NCBI RefSeq assembly: GCF_000686885.1
Contig: NZ_JMLU01000003.1
Location: forward strand, 179,102-243,101
Reading direction: 5' to 3'
Length of the DNA: 64,000 nucleotides
From: Flavobacterium sasangense DSM 21067
GTDB taxonomy: Bacteria > Bacteroidota > Bacteroidia > Flavobacteriales > Flavobacteriaceae
Each line of letters opens with the position of its first letter. The stretch's first letter is position 1. Made by a program: the position numbers and the translations under genes. Below are positions 45,892 through 54,338 of this stretch, piece by piece. Under the pieces are notes generated by a model. It searched no databases and was not told the origin of the DNA. It worked only from the letters and a program-made list of their open reading frames with translations.

Positions 45892-45925
45892 AAGAAAGTC
45901 CCGATTAATCGGGACTTTCTTTTAT
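45888..45925. terminator. 38-bp perfect palindrome, bidirectional terminator
   Basis: Arms around the centre CCGATTAATCGG extend through AAAGAAAGTCCCGATT. It includes the rhodanese stop codon and the OmpA gene's stop codon. Confidence 0.85.
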
Positions 45926-46854
45926 TTTACGACAATAAATTCTACACGTCGATTTTTCTGTCTTCCTTCAAAAGTATAATTCGAATCTACTGGTTTTTCT
46001 TCACCAAATCCAACAGCTGTCATTCTACTTTCTTCAATTCCGTTGGTAACTAAATAACTCATAACCGATTTCGCTCTGGCATCTGATAATTTTTGATTTG
46101 AAGCATCGCTACCAACATTATCCGTATGACCAGAAATATCAATTTTCTTATCCTTATTTCGTTTTAAATAACCAACTAACTCATTCAATTCTGAAAAAGA
46201 AGATTCCAAAATTACAGCACTATTAGTATCAAAAAGTACATTTCTCAACACTACAGGTTTATCCTCTACAATTTTTAATTTTACTTCTTGGCATTCGTAG
46301 AATTTAATTCGATCTAAACCAAAATCATTGCCATCCCAATCTGGATTTTGACTCACAATTCTAATTTCAATTTCTTCTGTTCCTTCTGAGTTCCAAAGAA
46401 CAAAAAACTGCTCCCATTTGTTTAATTTTTTCGGACACTTAAATGGTACATCTAATAATTTTCCATTAATAGAAAATTGCAAAACTGCAGGTGGTCCTGT
46501 TTTTACATTTAAAGTGCTTGTCCAACAAGAGAAAAAATAAGTGGTATTCTTTTTTACTGAAATCTTTTGAGACCAAACCGTCATATTTTCTCCGTTTGCA
46601 CCATCAACTGTCATGAAGTTACCTTCTCCTTTTCCTTTAAAATAAATTGGTGAAAACTTATAGGCATCATCTGTAATTCTGTAATTACCCGCACCTGCTA
46701 ACTCTTCTTCGTTATAATCAGAATTAAATGGTGTGCTTCCTTCTTCAAAATCTCCATTTTTAACCAAGTTTTGCTCACTTGTGATTAGTCCTTCTGGACA
46801 TTGTGAAAATACTGCCGATGTGGTCAATATTATCAAATAAAATGCTTTTCTCAT
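45922..46854 (-). CDS. OmpA-domain outer-membrane protein with N-terminal carbohydrate-binding-like domain
   Basis: 310 residues; signal peptide MRKAFYLIILTTSAVFSQ. Residues about 25-195 form a beta-sandwich-like domain (NLVKNGDFEEGSTPFNSDYN, SVKKNTTYFFSCWTS), resembling CBM/DUF642-type folds. A linker leads to an OmpA C-like domain (about 205-310: VLFDTNSAVILESSFSELNE, KIDISGHTDNVGSDASNQKL, SDARAKSVMSYL). This binds peptidoglycan. The gene starts 2 bp after the stop of the ELWxxDGT gene, so it is the second gene of that operon and falls under the dyad at 49307. Confidence 0.9.
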   Translation of the reverse strand: MRKAFYLIILTTSAVFSQCPEGLITSEQNLVKNGDFEEGSTPFNSDYNEEELAGAGNYRITDDAYKFSPIYFKGKGEGNFMTVDGANGENMTVWSQKISVKKNTTYFFSCWTSTLNVKTGPPAVLQFSINGKLLDVPFKCPKKLNKWEQFFVLWNSEGTEEIEIRIVSQNPDWDGNDFGLDRIKFYECQEVKLKIVEDKPVVLRNVLFDTNSAVILESSFSELNELVGYLKRNKDKKIDISGHTDNVGSDASNQKLSDARAKSVMSYLVTNGIEESRMTAVGFGEEKPVDSNYTFEGRQKNRRVEFIVVK

Positions 46855-46856
46855 GT

Positions 46857-49256
46857 TTATTGAATTATGATTTTTTTAGTACTCACTTGGTTTCCTTTTT
46901 GAATTTGAAGCAAATAAACTCCTTTTTCAAGATTGGCATTTTGATTCACCTCATCAACAGAAAATTCTTTGATGGATTGACCTAACAAATTATAAATTAC
47001 AGCTCTACTTCCGATAAAACTATCAGGAACTTGAATCGTGAAATTCCCATTTGATGGATTTGGATAAACCATAAAATCTGAACTATTTTCAAATTGATTA
47101 CTTGATAATAATTCTTCATTTACTACAATGAAAGGCGAAAAACTTGAAACATTGTTAGTTTGCAAAGTATAAGGTCCGCTACCAAAAAGAGAACTGGTTA
47201 ACATATCCCATGCAGAGCCATTATAGTGACCAATTTTTGCTGTATTTCTATTAAAGTTTGATAATTCTTGCGAACCATTCCATCTAAAAGTTAAAGCTAC
47301 ATCACTTCCTCCTGGTGTAGATTCACTAATATGCCAAGTCGTATTTACTGCTTTTTCAGTTATTGCAGTTCCTTGTGTTTCTCCAATATAATTTGAAGCA
47401 ACTCCATTTTCAACTCGTACACTAAATGTATCTGAAGTTCCATTGTTTAAAATTCCTGTTTCATGAAATGAAGTTCCTGTTCCAATTGGCAACAAAACCG
47501 TTCCTCTTGAAGCGTTCATTTTTTCAATAGTAATTTTCCCTGTTCCATTAGTTACCACATGACTTGTACTTGAACCCACTAAAGAAGAATTAGCTCCTTT
47601 TAAATTCAAATTATTTGTGTTTAAGGTAATTTTAGCATTGTTGTTCATTAATGCATAGCCGTACAAATCTAAATTTCCTGTAACTAAATTTACATTCCCA
47701 TTTATCATGGCATTTTTAGCATAAGCATTTGAACTCACATTTACATTTTGTCCTGCTGGAATAGTAACTTCGTCTGTTATTCCTGGCTTCAACATGCTAT
47801 TCCAGTTGTTTTTATTATTCCAATCGTTACTTACGCTTCCGTTAAAGGTAAAATCTCCTGTATATTGATATAAATAATGTGAATTGTTGTTATTTCCTTT
47901 TCCAAAAAAATATAATTTATCATTTAATTCAAAAAACGCATTTGGATTACTACTCATTGGTATTCCTGAAACGATTGTAGGTTCTAAATCTAAAGCTAAT
48001 TCTGTATTTACTGTTAATCCGTCACTTCTCCAAACTTCTGCATTTGCAGGTGTTCCAATATTCGCCGATCTGAACCAAAGCGCTCCTTTGTAAGTAGTTA
48101 AGTTTTGAGCATAACTCAAGTTAGAATAAATTAAAGAGCTTCCTTCAACCGTTCCATTAGTTTTATATAATTTTAAAGTTGCGTTTGTTCCAAGATATTC
48201 TAAAAACCATAAATTTTCTGCATCCGTTGTTGAGTAGCCTGCATCACTGATTCCGTTTGTAACATTTGGTATAACTTCTAATGTTCCAGCGACTGTTCCA
48301 TCGGTTCTCCAAAGGGCAGTATTTGTTCCGTTATTGGCAATGAAATAACAATATTGACCTGCTATTTTTAAATGTAATCCCATAGCTTGTGTGGTTAAAG
48401 AATTCCCACTTGGATTAATATTTTTTAACATAAAAGTTCCTGCAGCAGTTCCATCACTAACGTATGGTTCGTAACCATCAACCGTATTATGAGCAAAGAA
48501 AATTACTTTATCGCCTAACTTTGCCATGTCCTGATTTACAATATAAAATGGCTCTGCTACTGGAATTTGTTCTGTTCCAACAGTTGTGCCATTGGTTTTC
48601 CATAATTTACTTTCAAGACCTATACTTTGTGCAATAAATAGGGTAGTGCTAGGAATTTTACAAAACCCAGAAGTTTGACTACTACCTGTTCCTACTTTTA
48701 CATCTTTAAGCATTATAGTACCAGCAGCTGTTCCATCAGTTTTCCATAATTCTTTTCCATTAGTACTATCATAAGCTGAAAAGTAAAGTATGTTTCCATC
48801 AACAGAATAATTTTTTTTATGAGTAGAAACACTATAAAATACACCTATATTTGTTGAACCAGGTGCTGTTTCAAATGCATAAACTAACGAAGTTCCAGCA
48901 GCTGTTCCATCTGATTTCCAAATCTTATCTGTTGAAGCTATAGATGGTGAAAATGTAATATCACTAGTTATAACATAAACAAAATCTTGTGCAGGAATTA
49001 TGGTTGAAATATTAGTAGTTCCTCCTAAAGCAGAAATACCAATTGTTCCTGCTGTTGTTCCATCGGTAACACAAAGCATATTACTTCCGCTTCCAGCATA
49101 AAATATTTTACCATTCCATTTTGCATAGTTTAAATCGGCTTTATCTGAATTACCAGTTGGTTTTAATGAAGATGTAACATCTTTTACCACAAGAGGATTT
49201 TGTGCATTTATTATTGCAACTGATAACAATAAAAGTAAAGTGTAGAATTTTTTCAT
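46857..49256 (-). CDS. ELWxxDGT-repeat secreted protein, T9SS type A sorting domain
   Basis: 799 residues; signal peptide MKKFYTLLLLLSVAIINAQ. At least six ELWxxDGTxxGT-type repeats spread over about 70-430, such as ELWKTDGTAAGTIMLKDV, ALWRTDGTVAGT and EPYVSDGTAAGTFMLKNI, suggest a beta-propeller. A pectin-lyase-like or beta-helical stretch follows (about 475-580). The sorting domain is at the end (FMVYPNPSNGNFTIQVPDSF to STKKIIIQ). Exported by T9SS. First gene of a two-gene operon with the OmpA-domain protein; promoter with the 20-bp dyad at 49307-49326. Confidence 0.9.
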   Translation of the reverse strand: MKKFYTLLLLLSVAIINAQNPLVVKDVTSSLKPTGNSDKADLNYAKWNGKIFYAGSGSNMLCVTDGTTAGTIGISALGGTTNISTIIPAQDFVYVITSDITFSPSIASTDKIWKSDGTAAGTSLVYAFETAPGSTNIGVFYSVSTHKKNYSVDGNILYFSAYDSTNGKELWKTDGTAAGTIMLKDVKVGTGSSQTSGFCKIPSTTLFIAQSIGLESKLWKTNGTTVGTEQIPVAEPFYIVNQDMAKLGDKVIFFAHNTVDGYEPYVSDGTAAGTFMLKNINPSGNSLTTQAMGLHLKIAGQYCYFIANNGTNTALWRTDGTVAGTLEVIPNVTNGISDAGYSTTDAENLWFLEYLGTNATLKLYKTNGTVEGSSLIYSNLSYAQNLTTYKGALWFRSANIGTPANAEVWRSDGLTVNTELALDLEPTIVSGIPMSSNPNAFFELNDKLYFFGKGNNNNSHYLYQYTGDFTFNGSVSNDWNNKNNWNSMLKPGITDEVTIPAGQNVNVSSNAYAKNAMINGNVNLVTGNLDLYGYALMNNNAKITLNTNNLNLKGANSSLVGSSTSHVVTNGTGKITIEKMNASRGTVLLPIGTGTSFHETGILNNGTSDTFSVRVENGVASNYIGETQGTAITEKAVNTTWHISESTPGGSDVALTFRWNGSQELSNFNRNTAKIGHYNGSAWDMLTSSLFGSGPYTLQTNNVSSFSPFIVVNEELLSSNQFENSSDFMVYPNPSNGNFTIQVPDSFIGSRAVIYNLLGQSIKEFSVDEVNQNANLEKGVYLLQIQKGNQVSTKKIIIQ

Positions 49257-49277
49257 GATTCGTGATTTTTAATACTA

Positions 49278-49326
49278 CAAAGTTGCCTTAAAAATCATCA
49301 CAAAGAAATAAGCCGTTTGGCGTATT
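49278..49326 (-). promoter_or_regulatory. operator-promoter A (dyad AATACG-N8-CTTATT)
   Basis: Dyad at 49307-49326, read in the direction of transcription, then 21 bp, then a -7-like box CAACTTTG (plus 49278-49285), 21 bp before ATG 49256. The dyad begins 4 bp after the stop codon of the upstream regulator gene. Same arrangement as four other promoters in this block. Confidence 0.7.
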
Positions 49327-49330
49327 TTTA

Positions 49331-49978
49331 CTATATGAGTTTATTCTGTTTTGCTTTTTGAAGCATTTCAATTCGATTGTGTGCTTGTAGTTTTCGGTAG
49401 ATATTTTCGATATGTTTTTTTACTGTAGATGTAGATAAAAACAAATTATCAGCAATATCCTTATTTTTCAAACCTTTGCTTAAATGCTCCAAAACTTCTA
49501 TTTCACGAGTAGAAAGTTCAACTAATTCCGTTTCATTTGCAGTTTCAAAAGGAATTGGATTTTTTAATAATTTTAAAGTTTTCATAGCAATTGATGGCGA
49601 CATAGCTGCGCCACCTGCTAAAGTTTCAATAATAGCTTCATAGATTTTTTCTGCTTTGGTTTCTTTCAGCAAATAACCATCAGCTCCTGCTTTTATGGCG
49701 TTAAAAACATTATCGTCGTTATCAAAAACGGTAATCATTACAATCTTAATCTGCGGATATTTCGTTTTGATAATTTCAGTTGCTTTAATTCCGTTCATTA
49801 CTGGCATTTCGATGTCCATTAGAATTAAATCCACTACATGATTTTCTTCTAAAATAGCAATTGCTTCTTCTCCGTTTTGAGCGCTATCTTTAATAACAAT
49901 ATCTGAAAAGTTAGATAGTTTTTCTTCCAATGCTTTTTGCAAAAAAAAATTATCTTCTACTAAAATTACTTTTATCAT
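49331..49978 (-). CDS. response regulator, LuxR/NarL type (module 1)
   Basis: 215 residues. Receiver domain 1-120 with acidic pocket Glu8/Asp9 (VILVEDN), phosphoacceptor Asp55 in DLILMDIEMPVMNG, Thr in MITVFDND and Lys in YLLKET. Linker, then a LuxR-type HTH (150-215: LSTREIEVLEHLSKGLKNKD and recognition helix LSTSTVKKHIENIYRKL). Same length as the module 2 regulator, with very similar sequence throughout and a nearly identical recognition helix. Encoded 2 bp after the kinase gene, so it is that kinase's partner. Probable binder of the AATACG-N8-CGTATT dyads. Confidence 0.94.
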   Translation of the reverse strand: MIKVILVEDNFFLQKALEEKLSNFSDIVIKDSAQNGEEAIAILEENHVVDLILMDIEMPVMNGIKATEIIKTKYPQIKIVMITVFDNDDNVFNAIKAGADGYLLKETKAEKIYEAIIETLAGGAAMSPSIAMKTLKLLKNPIPFETANETELVELSTREIEVLEHLSKGLKNKDIADNLFLSTSTVKKHIENIYRKLQAHNRIEMLQKAKQNKLI

Positions 49979-49980
49979 AA

Positions 49981-51837
49981 TTACAATTTAACTTTAATAG
50001 AATAATTAGTTCCTTTTGTTTCATTAGATTCTACCTCTAAATTTCCATTTATTTCTTGAATTCGATTTTTGATATTGGTTAACCCAAATGATTTTCTCTT
50101 TTGGGATTCGTAATCAAAGCCTATTCCGTTGTCTGAAATTTTAATTTGCAATTCATTTTCTATTTGAGAAATTGAAACCGAAATATCTTTTGCATTAGCA
50201 TGTTTAATAGCATTGTTTACAATTTCTTGAAGAATACGATACAAATTAATGGCTTGTTTTGAAGACAACTGAACATCATTTTGAATATCAAAATCAAAAT
50301 GAAAGCTTATCGTATCAACTGATTCAGAAGCATCTTTTATAAAATTGGTCATTCTAGTTTTTAATTCAAACAAACTCAATTGTTTAGAATTTAAAACCCA
50401 AATTGTATCACGCAACTCGGAAATGGATTTGTTAGCGAAATTAGTTAGTGTATCTATTTTTTTATCAATAGCATCATCAAACTGAACCGAAGAGCTTTTT
50501 AAGTTATCTAAAATCGAAATGATAAAGGTTAATTGCGATCCCACATTGTCATGCAATTCTCTGGAAATATCCAAACGTTGTTCTTGAATTTTATAATTGG
50601 ATTGTTCTTCTAATAATTTATTTTCTAATTCTAATTGTTCTTTTTGCAATTTGGCTTTGGCTCTAAAATTTCGAAACACAATTAAACCGATGATGGTAAA
50701 ACTTGAAATTAGGAGTAACCAAATGTTTTTTTGCTTCACTTCGGCTTGGTGTTGCAAAATTTGCTTTTCTTTTTTTTCCGTTTGGTATTTGGTTTCTAAT
50801 TCGGTAATAGTTTTGTTTTTCTCAGTCGTATAAATCGAATCTCTTAGTTTGATGTAATTCTCTTGTTCTTCAATAGCTTCCGCAAGTTTATTGTATTTTT
50901 TGTTGAAAATTATCTTTTGCTGATAGTAATCCCGAAGTTTTTCGGCTGTTTCCGATTTTTTTGAATATTCGAATGCTAAATCAAAATAGTTTTTGGCCTC
51001 CTCATACTGATTTAATTCTGTTGCTATTGTGGCTAAATTTGTATAACAAGTGGCATAATCATAATCAGTATATAAAATATCATTTTGTTTAACTTTAAAA
51101 TCAAGAATTTTAACTGAACGTAAAAGCCACTTTTTTGCTTCTTCAAATTTTTTCTGTTTTAAAAGCGTGTTTCCTATGTTATTAAATGTGCTATGAAGCA
51201 ATAGCGTGTCTTTTCCCTTTATATATTTTAGATTTTGTTTGTGATAAAACAAAGCTTGTTCGGGCTTATTCCAATCATCGTAGTTAATTGCGGTGGCATT
51301 AAAAGAAGATCTAATGTCTTTTGCTTGTGCATCTTTTTTATTTAGAAAATAATGTATCGCTTTTTTTCCGTAATAAATTCCTTTTGGGTAATCTTCAAAA
51401 TCATGATAATCATAAGATAATCCGATATAAAAATTTCCAATCCAATTTTGTAAATTGTGTCTTTCTGCTAATTTTAGTCCAGAAATTCTATTGCGTATTG
51501 CATTTTCGTATTGTCCTTTGTCATTATATGCTCTACCCAAATTATTGTAAATTGTGATAATTGAGTTATAATTTTTGGTGTCTTTAAATTTTTTCAAAGC
51601 CGTTTCTCCATAATAAATGGCGCTATCAGAAGTTCCAAAGTCGGTATGAAAAGCATTTTTACAAAAATAATATTCCGCTTCATCAGCATCGTTTTTTATT
51701 GCATTTTTAGCTTTTTTGAAATAATAATCAGAAGAATCTTTTGAAGTATAAGCTTTTACCAAAAGTTCCTTGCTATTTTGAGCTAAAACATTATAACTAA
51801 ACGTAATAATCAAAAATATAAATAGCTGTTTCAACAT
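49981..51837 (-). CDS. TPR sensor histidine kinase, HisKA_3 type (module 1)
   Basis: 618 residues; signal peptide MLKQLFIFLIITFSYNVLAQ. A periplasmic TPR array (about 35-335), a coiled coil (335-370), one membrane segment (371-389), then a cytosolic coil. Next are HisKA_3 dimerisation (RLDISRELHDNVGSQLTFII, phosphoacceptor His429) and an ATPase domain (LQEIVNNAIKHANAKD, DNGIGFD, SFGLTNIKNR). The sensing part is therefore TPR repeats in the periplasm, suited to protein or peptide contact. Middle gene of module 1, 46 bp after the small protein and 2 bp before the regulator. Confidence 0.93.
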   Translation of the reverse strand: MLKQLFIFLIITFSYNVLAQNSKELLVKAYTSKDSSDYYFKKAKNAIKNDADEAEYYFCKNAFHTDFGTSDSAIYYGETALKKFKDTKNYNSIITIYNNLGRAYNDKGQYENAIRNRISGLKLAERHNLQNWIGNFYIGLSYDYHDFEDYPKGIYYGKKAIHYFLNKKDAQAKDIRSSFNATAINYDDWNKPEQALFYHKQNLKYIKGKDTLLLHSTFNNIGNTLLKQKKFEEAKKWLLRSVKILDFKVKQNDILYTDYDYATCYTNLATIATELNQYEEAKNYFDLAFEYSKKSETAEKLRDYYQQKIIFNKKYNKLAEAIEEQENYIKLRDSIYTTEKNKTITELETKYQTEKKEKQILQHQAEVKQKNIWLLLISSFTIIGLIVFRNFRAKAKLQKEQLELENKLLEEQSNYKIQEQRLDISRELHDNVGSQLTFIISILDNLKSSSVQFDDAIDKKIDTLTNFANKSISELRDTIWVLNSKQLSLFELKTRMTNFIKDASESVDTISFHFDFDIQNDVQLSSKQAINLYRILQEIVNNAIKHANAKDISVSISQIENELQIKISDNGIGFDYESQKRKSFGLTNIKNRIQEINGNLEVESNETKGTNYSIKVKL

Positions 51838-51883
51838 AATTCTTTTATAATATAAAATAAATATAGTCTTTTTTTTAACATTA

Positions 51884-52144
51884 TTATCTAAGATACCTTT
51901 TTACTATAAGATTATGCAAAGACAAAAAATCGTTTGTAATTTGATTCATTTTTTTTGAATCAAAAGATTCTATATTTATTTTGTTTTGACACAATGAATT
52001 TCTTGCTTTCAGTTCCTCTATTTTCTGCTGAATTTCTTTAGATTTTGATTTGTAATCTTGTTCCATTTTAAAAAATTTAAAAACTAAAACAACAGAAATC
52101 AAAACAACGGGAACCAGAATAAAATACCAATTTTCCATATTCAT
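51884..52144 (-). CDS. small single-pass coiled-coil protein (module 1)
   Basis: 86 residues; membrane segment about 5-24 (NWYFILVPVVLISVVLVFKF) followed by a charged helix (FKMEQDYKSKSKEIQQKIEE) with coiled-coil character and a second helix. No known domain. It is the first gene of module 1, directly behind the dyad promoter, and a protein of the same size and topology heads module 2. This supports a functional role with the kinase, perhaps as accessory or inhibitor; that is inference. The second Met (ATG 52138) is an equally possible start. Confidence 0.75.
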   Translation of the reverse strand: MNMENWYFILVPVVLISVVLVFKFFKMEQDYKSKSKEIQQKIEELKARNSLCQNKINIESFDSKKMNQITNDFLSLHNLIVKRYLR

Positions 52145-52155
52145 CTATTTTTAGA

Positions 52156-52204
52156 CAAAAATGGAAAATTGTGTTATAGCAAACAATTAGCCAAAAAGCG
52201 TATT
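52156..52204 (-). promoter_or_regulatory. operator-promoter B (dyad AATACG-N8-CTAATT)
   Basis: Dyad at 52185-52204, 21 bp, then CATTTTTG (plus 52156-52163), 11 bp before ATG 52144. The dyad directly abuts the stop codon of the upstream gene (52205). It drives module 1: small protein, kinase, regulator. Confidence 0.7.
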
Positions 52205-53011
52205 TTAATTTGACATAAAATCGGAATACGTACTTTTTATAATGATTTCTGAATTCGCATAAGGGTTTCCTGCATTTGAAATTGTGATTTTCGTTGGATT
52301 TCCTTCAGCATCATATTCATATTGGTATAACGTTGGTGCTTCGTTGTCTTTTTGTTCAGAGATTACATTTCGTTTTTCATCATACTGATACATCATTTTA
52401 CTTTTTAAATCGAAAATCTGATAATTTCCTTCTATTAGCAAACCGTTTTTATAGATTTCAATAGCTAAATTTGCTTCTTTCTTGGCATCTTTATAATAAG
52501 AAGTTTTGGTGTAACTATCATCTGAAGTGTAATTGGAATAGTCTGTGATTTCAGAAAAACCCGTTTCTTTTTCTCTGCAAACTGATTTTATTAAACGATT
52601 TTGTTTATCGTAAGAATATTTCGTTTCCGAAAACAATCTTCCTTGCACAAATTCTTGTGATTTAGTTAATCGCAATTCTTTATCATAGAAAAATAAGGTT
52701 TTATCTTGGGTTTCGCTTAATTTGTAATCGGTGATTTTTGATACTAAGCAATTATCAATATTAAAATTGTGTTTTGTAATTTCTTTTGCATCTCCCAAAT
52801 CCACAACTACAGAATCTAAATATTGATTGTAAAACGTATAAATTTCTGTTTTTGACCATTCTCTCGCATTGGTTTCTGGATTGAAATAATAGATTTCTTT
52901 CTGAAGAGTTGCTGTTCTGGGCGACCAATTAAAATGTGCTGTTAGAAATTGCTCTTGCGCTTGTAAACTAAATCCGAATAAAGCAATAATTGAAATTACT
53001 AAACTTTTCAT
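52205..53011 (-). CDS. secreted YD-like repeat protein 4 (short paralogue)
   Basis: 268 residues from MKSLVISIIALFGFSLQAQE (signal peptide). The ATG at 53011 is chosen because the upstream in-frame region overlaps the preceding gene. Repeats such as LFFYDKELRLTKSQEFVQGR, KYSYDKQNRLIKSV and MYQYDEKRNVISEQ are YD-like beta-hairpins. The mature start (FLTAHFNWSPRTATLQKEIY) aligns with those of the three upstream paralogues. The C-terminal half of about 170 residues found in them is absent. Last gene of the barrel/YD operon, 4 bp after its neighbour. Confidence 0.85.
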   Translation of the reverse strand: MKSLVISIIALFGFSLQAQEQFLTAHFNWSPRTATLQKEIYYFNPETNAREWSKTEIYTFYNQYLDSVVVDLGDAKEITKHNFNIDNCLVSKITDYKLSETQDKTLFFYDKELRLTKSQEFVQGRLFSETKYSYDKQNRLIKSVCREKETGFSEITDYSNYTSDDSYTKTSYYKDAKKEANLAIEIYKNGLLIEGNYQIFDLKSKMMYQYDEKRNVISEQKDNEAPTLYQYEYDAEGNPTKITISNAGNPYANSEIIIKSTYSDFMSN

Positions 53012-53015
53012 TTTT

Positions 53016-54338
53016 CTATTTTTTAAATAATGGATACAATCTTCCCGCTTCTGAAGTATCAACATTTTGAATTTGATAAGTTGTACCATCAACTGATTTT
53101 ACCATCAAATGGTTTGGATTTTCGTCATTTTCAATTGAAAAATTACTGCTTTGTAAATACTTTCCGTCTTGATAAAATGAAATTTCAAACTTATTGTTTT
53201 TTACCCAAAATATTCTTGTTGGGGATTCTAGTTTTACAGCATCCTGCCATTCGTGTTTTGCAAAATCGTCTAAATAAAAACCTTTCACAAAATGCACGGA
53301 TTGATCTACTTCATTAAAAATTATTAAACTAGAATGTTCTGGTGTATCTACTAATTGCACTACTTTTTCAAAATTATTATCGTAGGAATCATGAATCTCA
53401 ATTTTATCTTCATCCCCTTTTAAAACTGATAGATAATCTTTTCTTGAATACGCCACTTTTTGATAGTGTTGCAACAACGAATCTTTTTCTCTGAATACCT
53501 CATCGTATTTTTTAATGAAGTCTAAATCAAGGTTTGTACTTCCAGAAGTTGTTCCATCTGCGTAGGTAATTTTAATAAACGTAAACGAATTATCTTCTGG
53601 CAGAGCTTGACTCAATTTTGCGATTTTGATTCGGTTGTTTTTGGAATCAAATTCGTAATTGTAATCGATACGAGAACTGTCGTTATACACTTGACTTTTT
53701 ATATTTCTAAAAGCGTCGTAAGTATAACTAGTCTCCGATTTAAAATCTCCCGAAACAAATTCGGTTTGTTTTACGAGTCCGTTTTCAAAGTATTCTTTAG
53801 TAAAGTCAGTTCCTGTTCCATCGCCATCTTTGTTGAGTTTTGTGTACGTTTTATTGTTCTTGTAATCTTGATACAAAATTGTTTTTACCACTTCATTTCG
53901 TAAGTCTTTCTGAATCTCTTTTGTGCGATTTCCAGTTTTGTCATATTCGTAAAAAGTAGTTTGCATACCTTCAGCAATCATTTTTCTCAATTTCCCTTTT
54001 TCGTATTGAAACAAGAACTTCATTGGATAACCAAATTTTCCTTCAATTGGCTTATATTCGATTTCTTTAATCGTAAAATCGGGATTATAACGATACAAAT
54101 ATTCTCCAATTAGTCTATTTTCTCCAAAATAGGATTCAAGTGTTTGTTTTTGAAAAAAAGTGTTTTTGATTTCGGTTGTATAGGCATTTTCTATAACAAA
54201 TTCTTTTGTTTCCTTATTGAATTTATACAGCGATTCTTCCACTTTTACCACATCATCAGAATACCCAAAATCGGAAGTTCTGAATTGTTGTTGGGAAAAA
54301 CTCCAAACCGAAAAAAAGATTAGGACTAGGTTTTTCAT
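53016..54338 (-). CDS. secreted YD-like repeat protein 3
   Basis: 440 residues; signal peptide MKNLVLIFFSVWSFSQQ. The paralogous N-terminal motif FRTSDFGYSDDVVKVEESLY comes first. YD-like hairpins then cover about 70-250 (FYEYDKTGNRTKEIQKDLRN, ETSYTYDAFRNIKSQ). Next are the family phrase YADGTTSGSTNLDLDFIKKY and a C-terminal domain of about 170 residues (LESPTRIFWVKNNKFEISFY to LYPLFKK). No toxin domain or RHS core shell is present. The start overlaps the upstream gene's stop by one base (TAATG), so translation is coupled. Confidence 0.87.
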   Translation of the reverse strand: MKNLVLIFFSVWSFSQQQFRTSDFGYSDDVVKVEESLYKFNKETKEFVIENAYTTEIKNTFFQKQTLESYFGENRLIGEYLYRYNPDFTIKEIEYKPIEGKFGYPMKFLFQYEKGKLRKMIAEGMQTTFYEYDKTGNRTKEIQKDLRNEVVKTILYQDYKNNKTYTKLNKDGDGTGTDFTKEYFENGLVKQTEFVSGDFKSETSYTYDAFRNIKSQVYNDSSRIDYNYEFDSKNNRIKIAKLSQALPEDNSFTFIKITYADGTTSGSTNLDLDFIKKYDEVFREKDSLLQHYQKVAYSRKDYLSVLKGDEDKIEIHDSYDNNFEKVVQLVDTPEHSSLIIFNEVDQSVHFVKGFYLDDFAKHEWQDAVKLESPTRIFWVKNNKFEISFYQDGKYLQSSNFSIENDENPNHLMVKSVDGTTYQIQNVDTSEAGRLYPLFKK

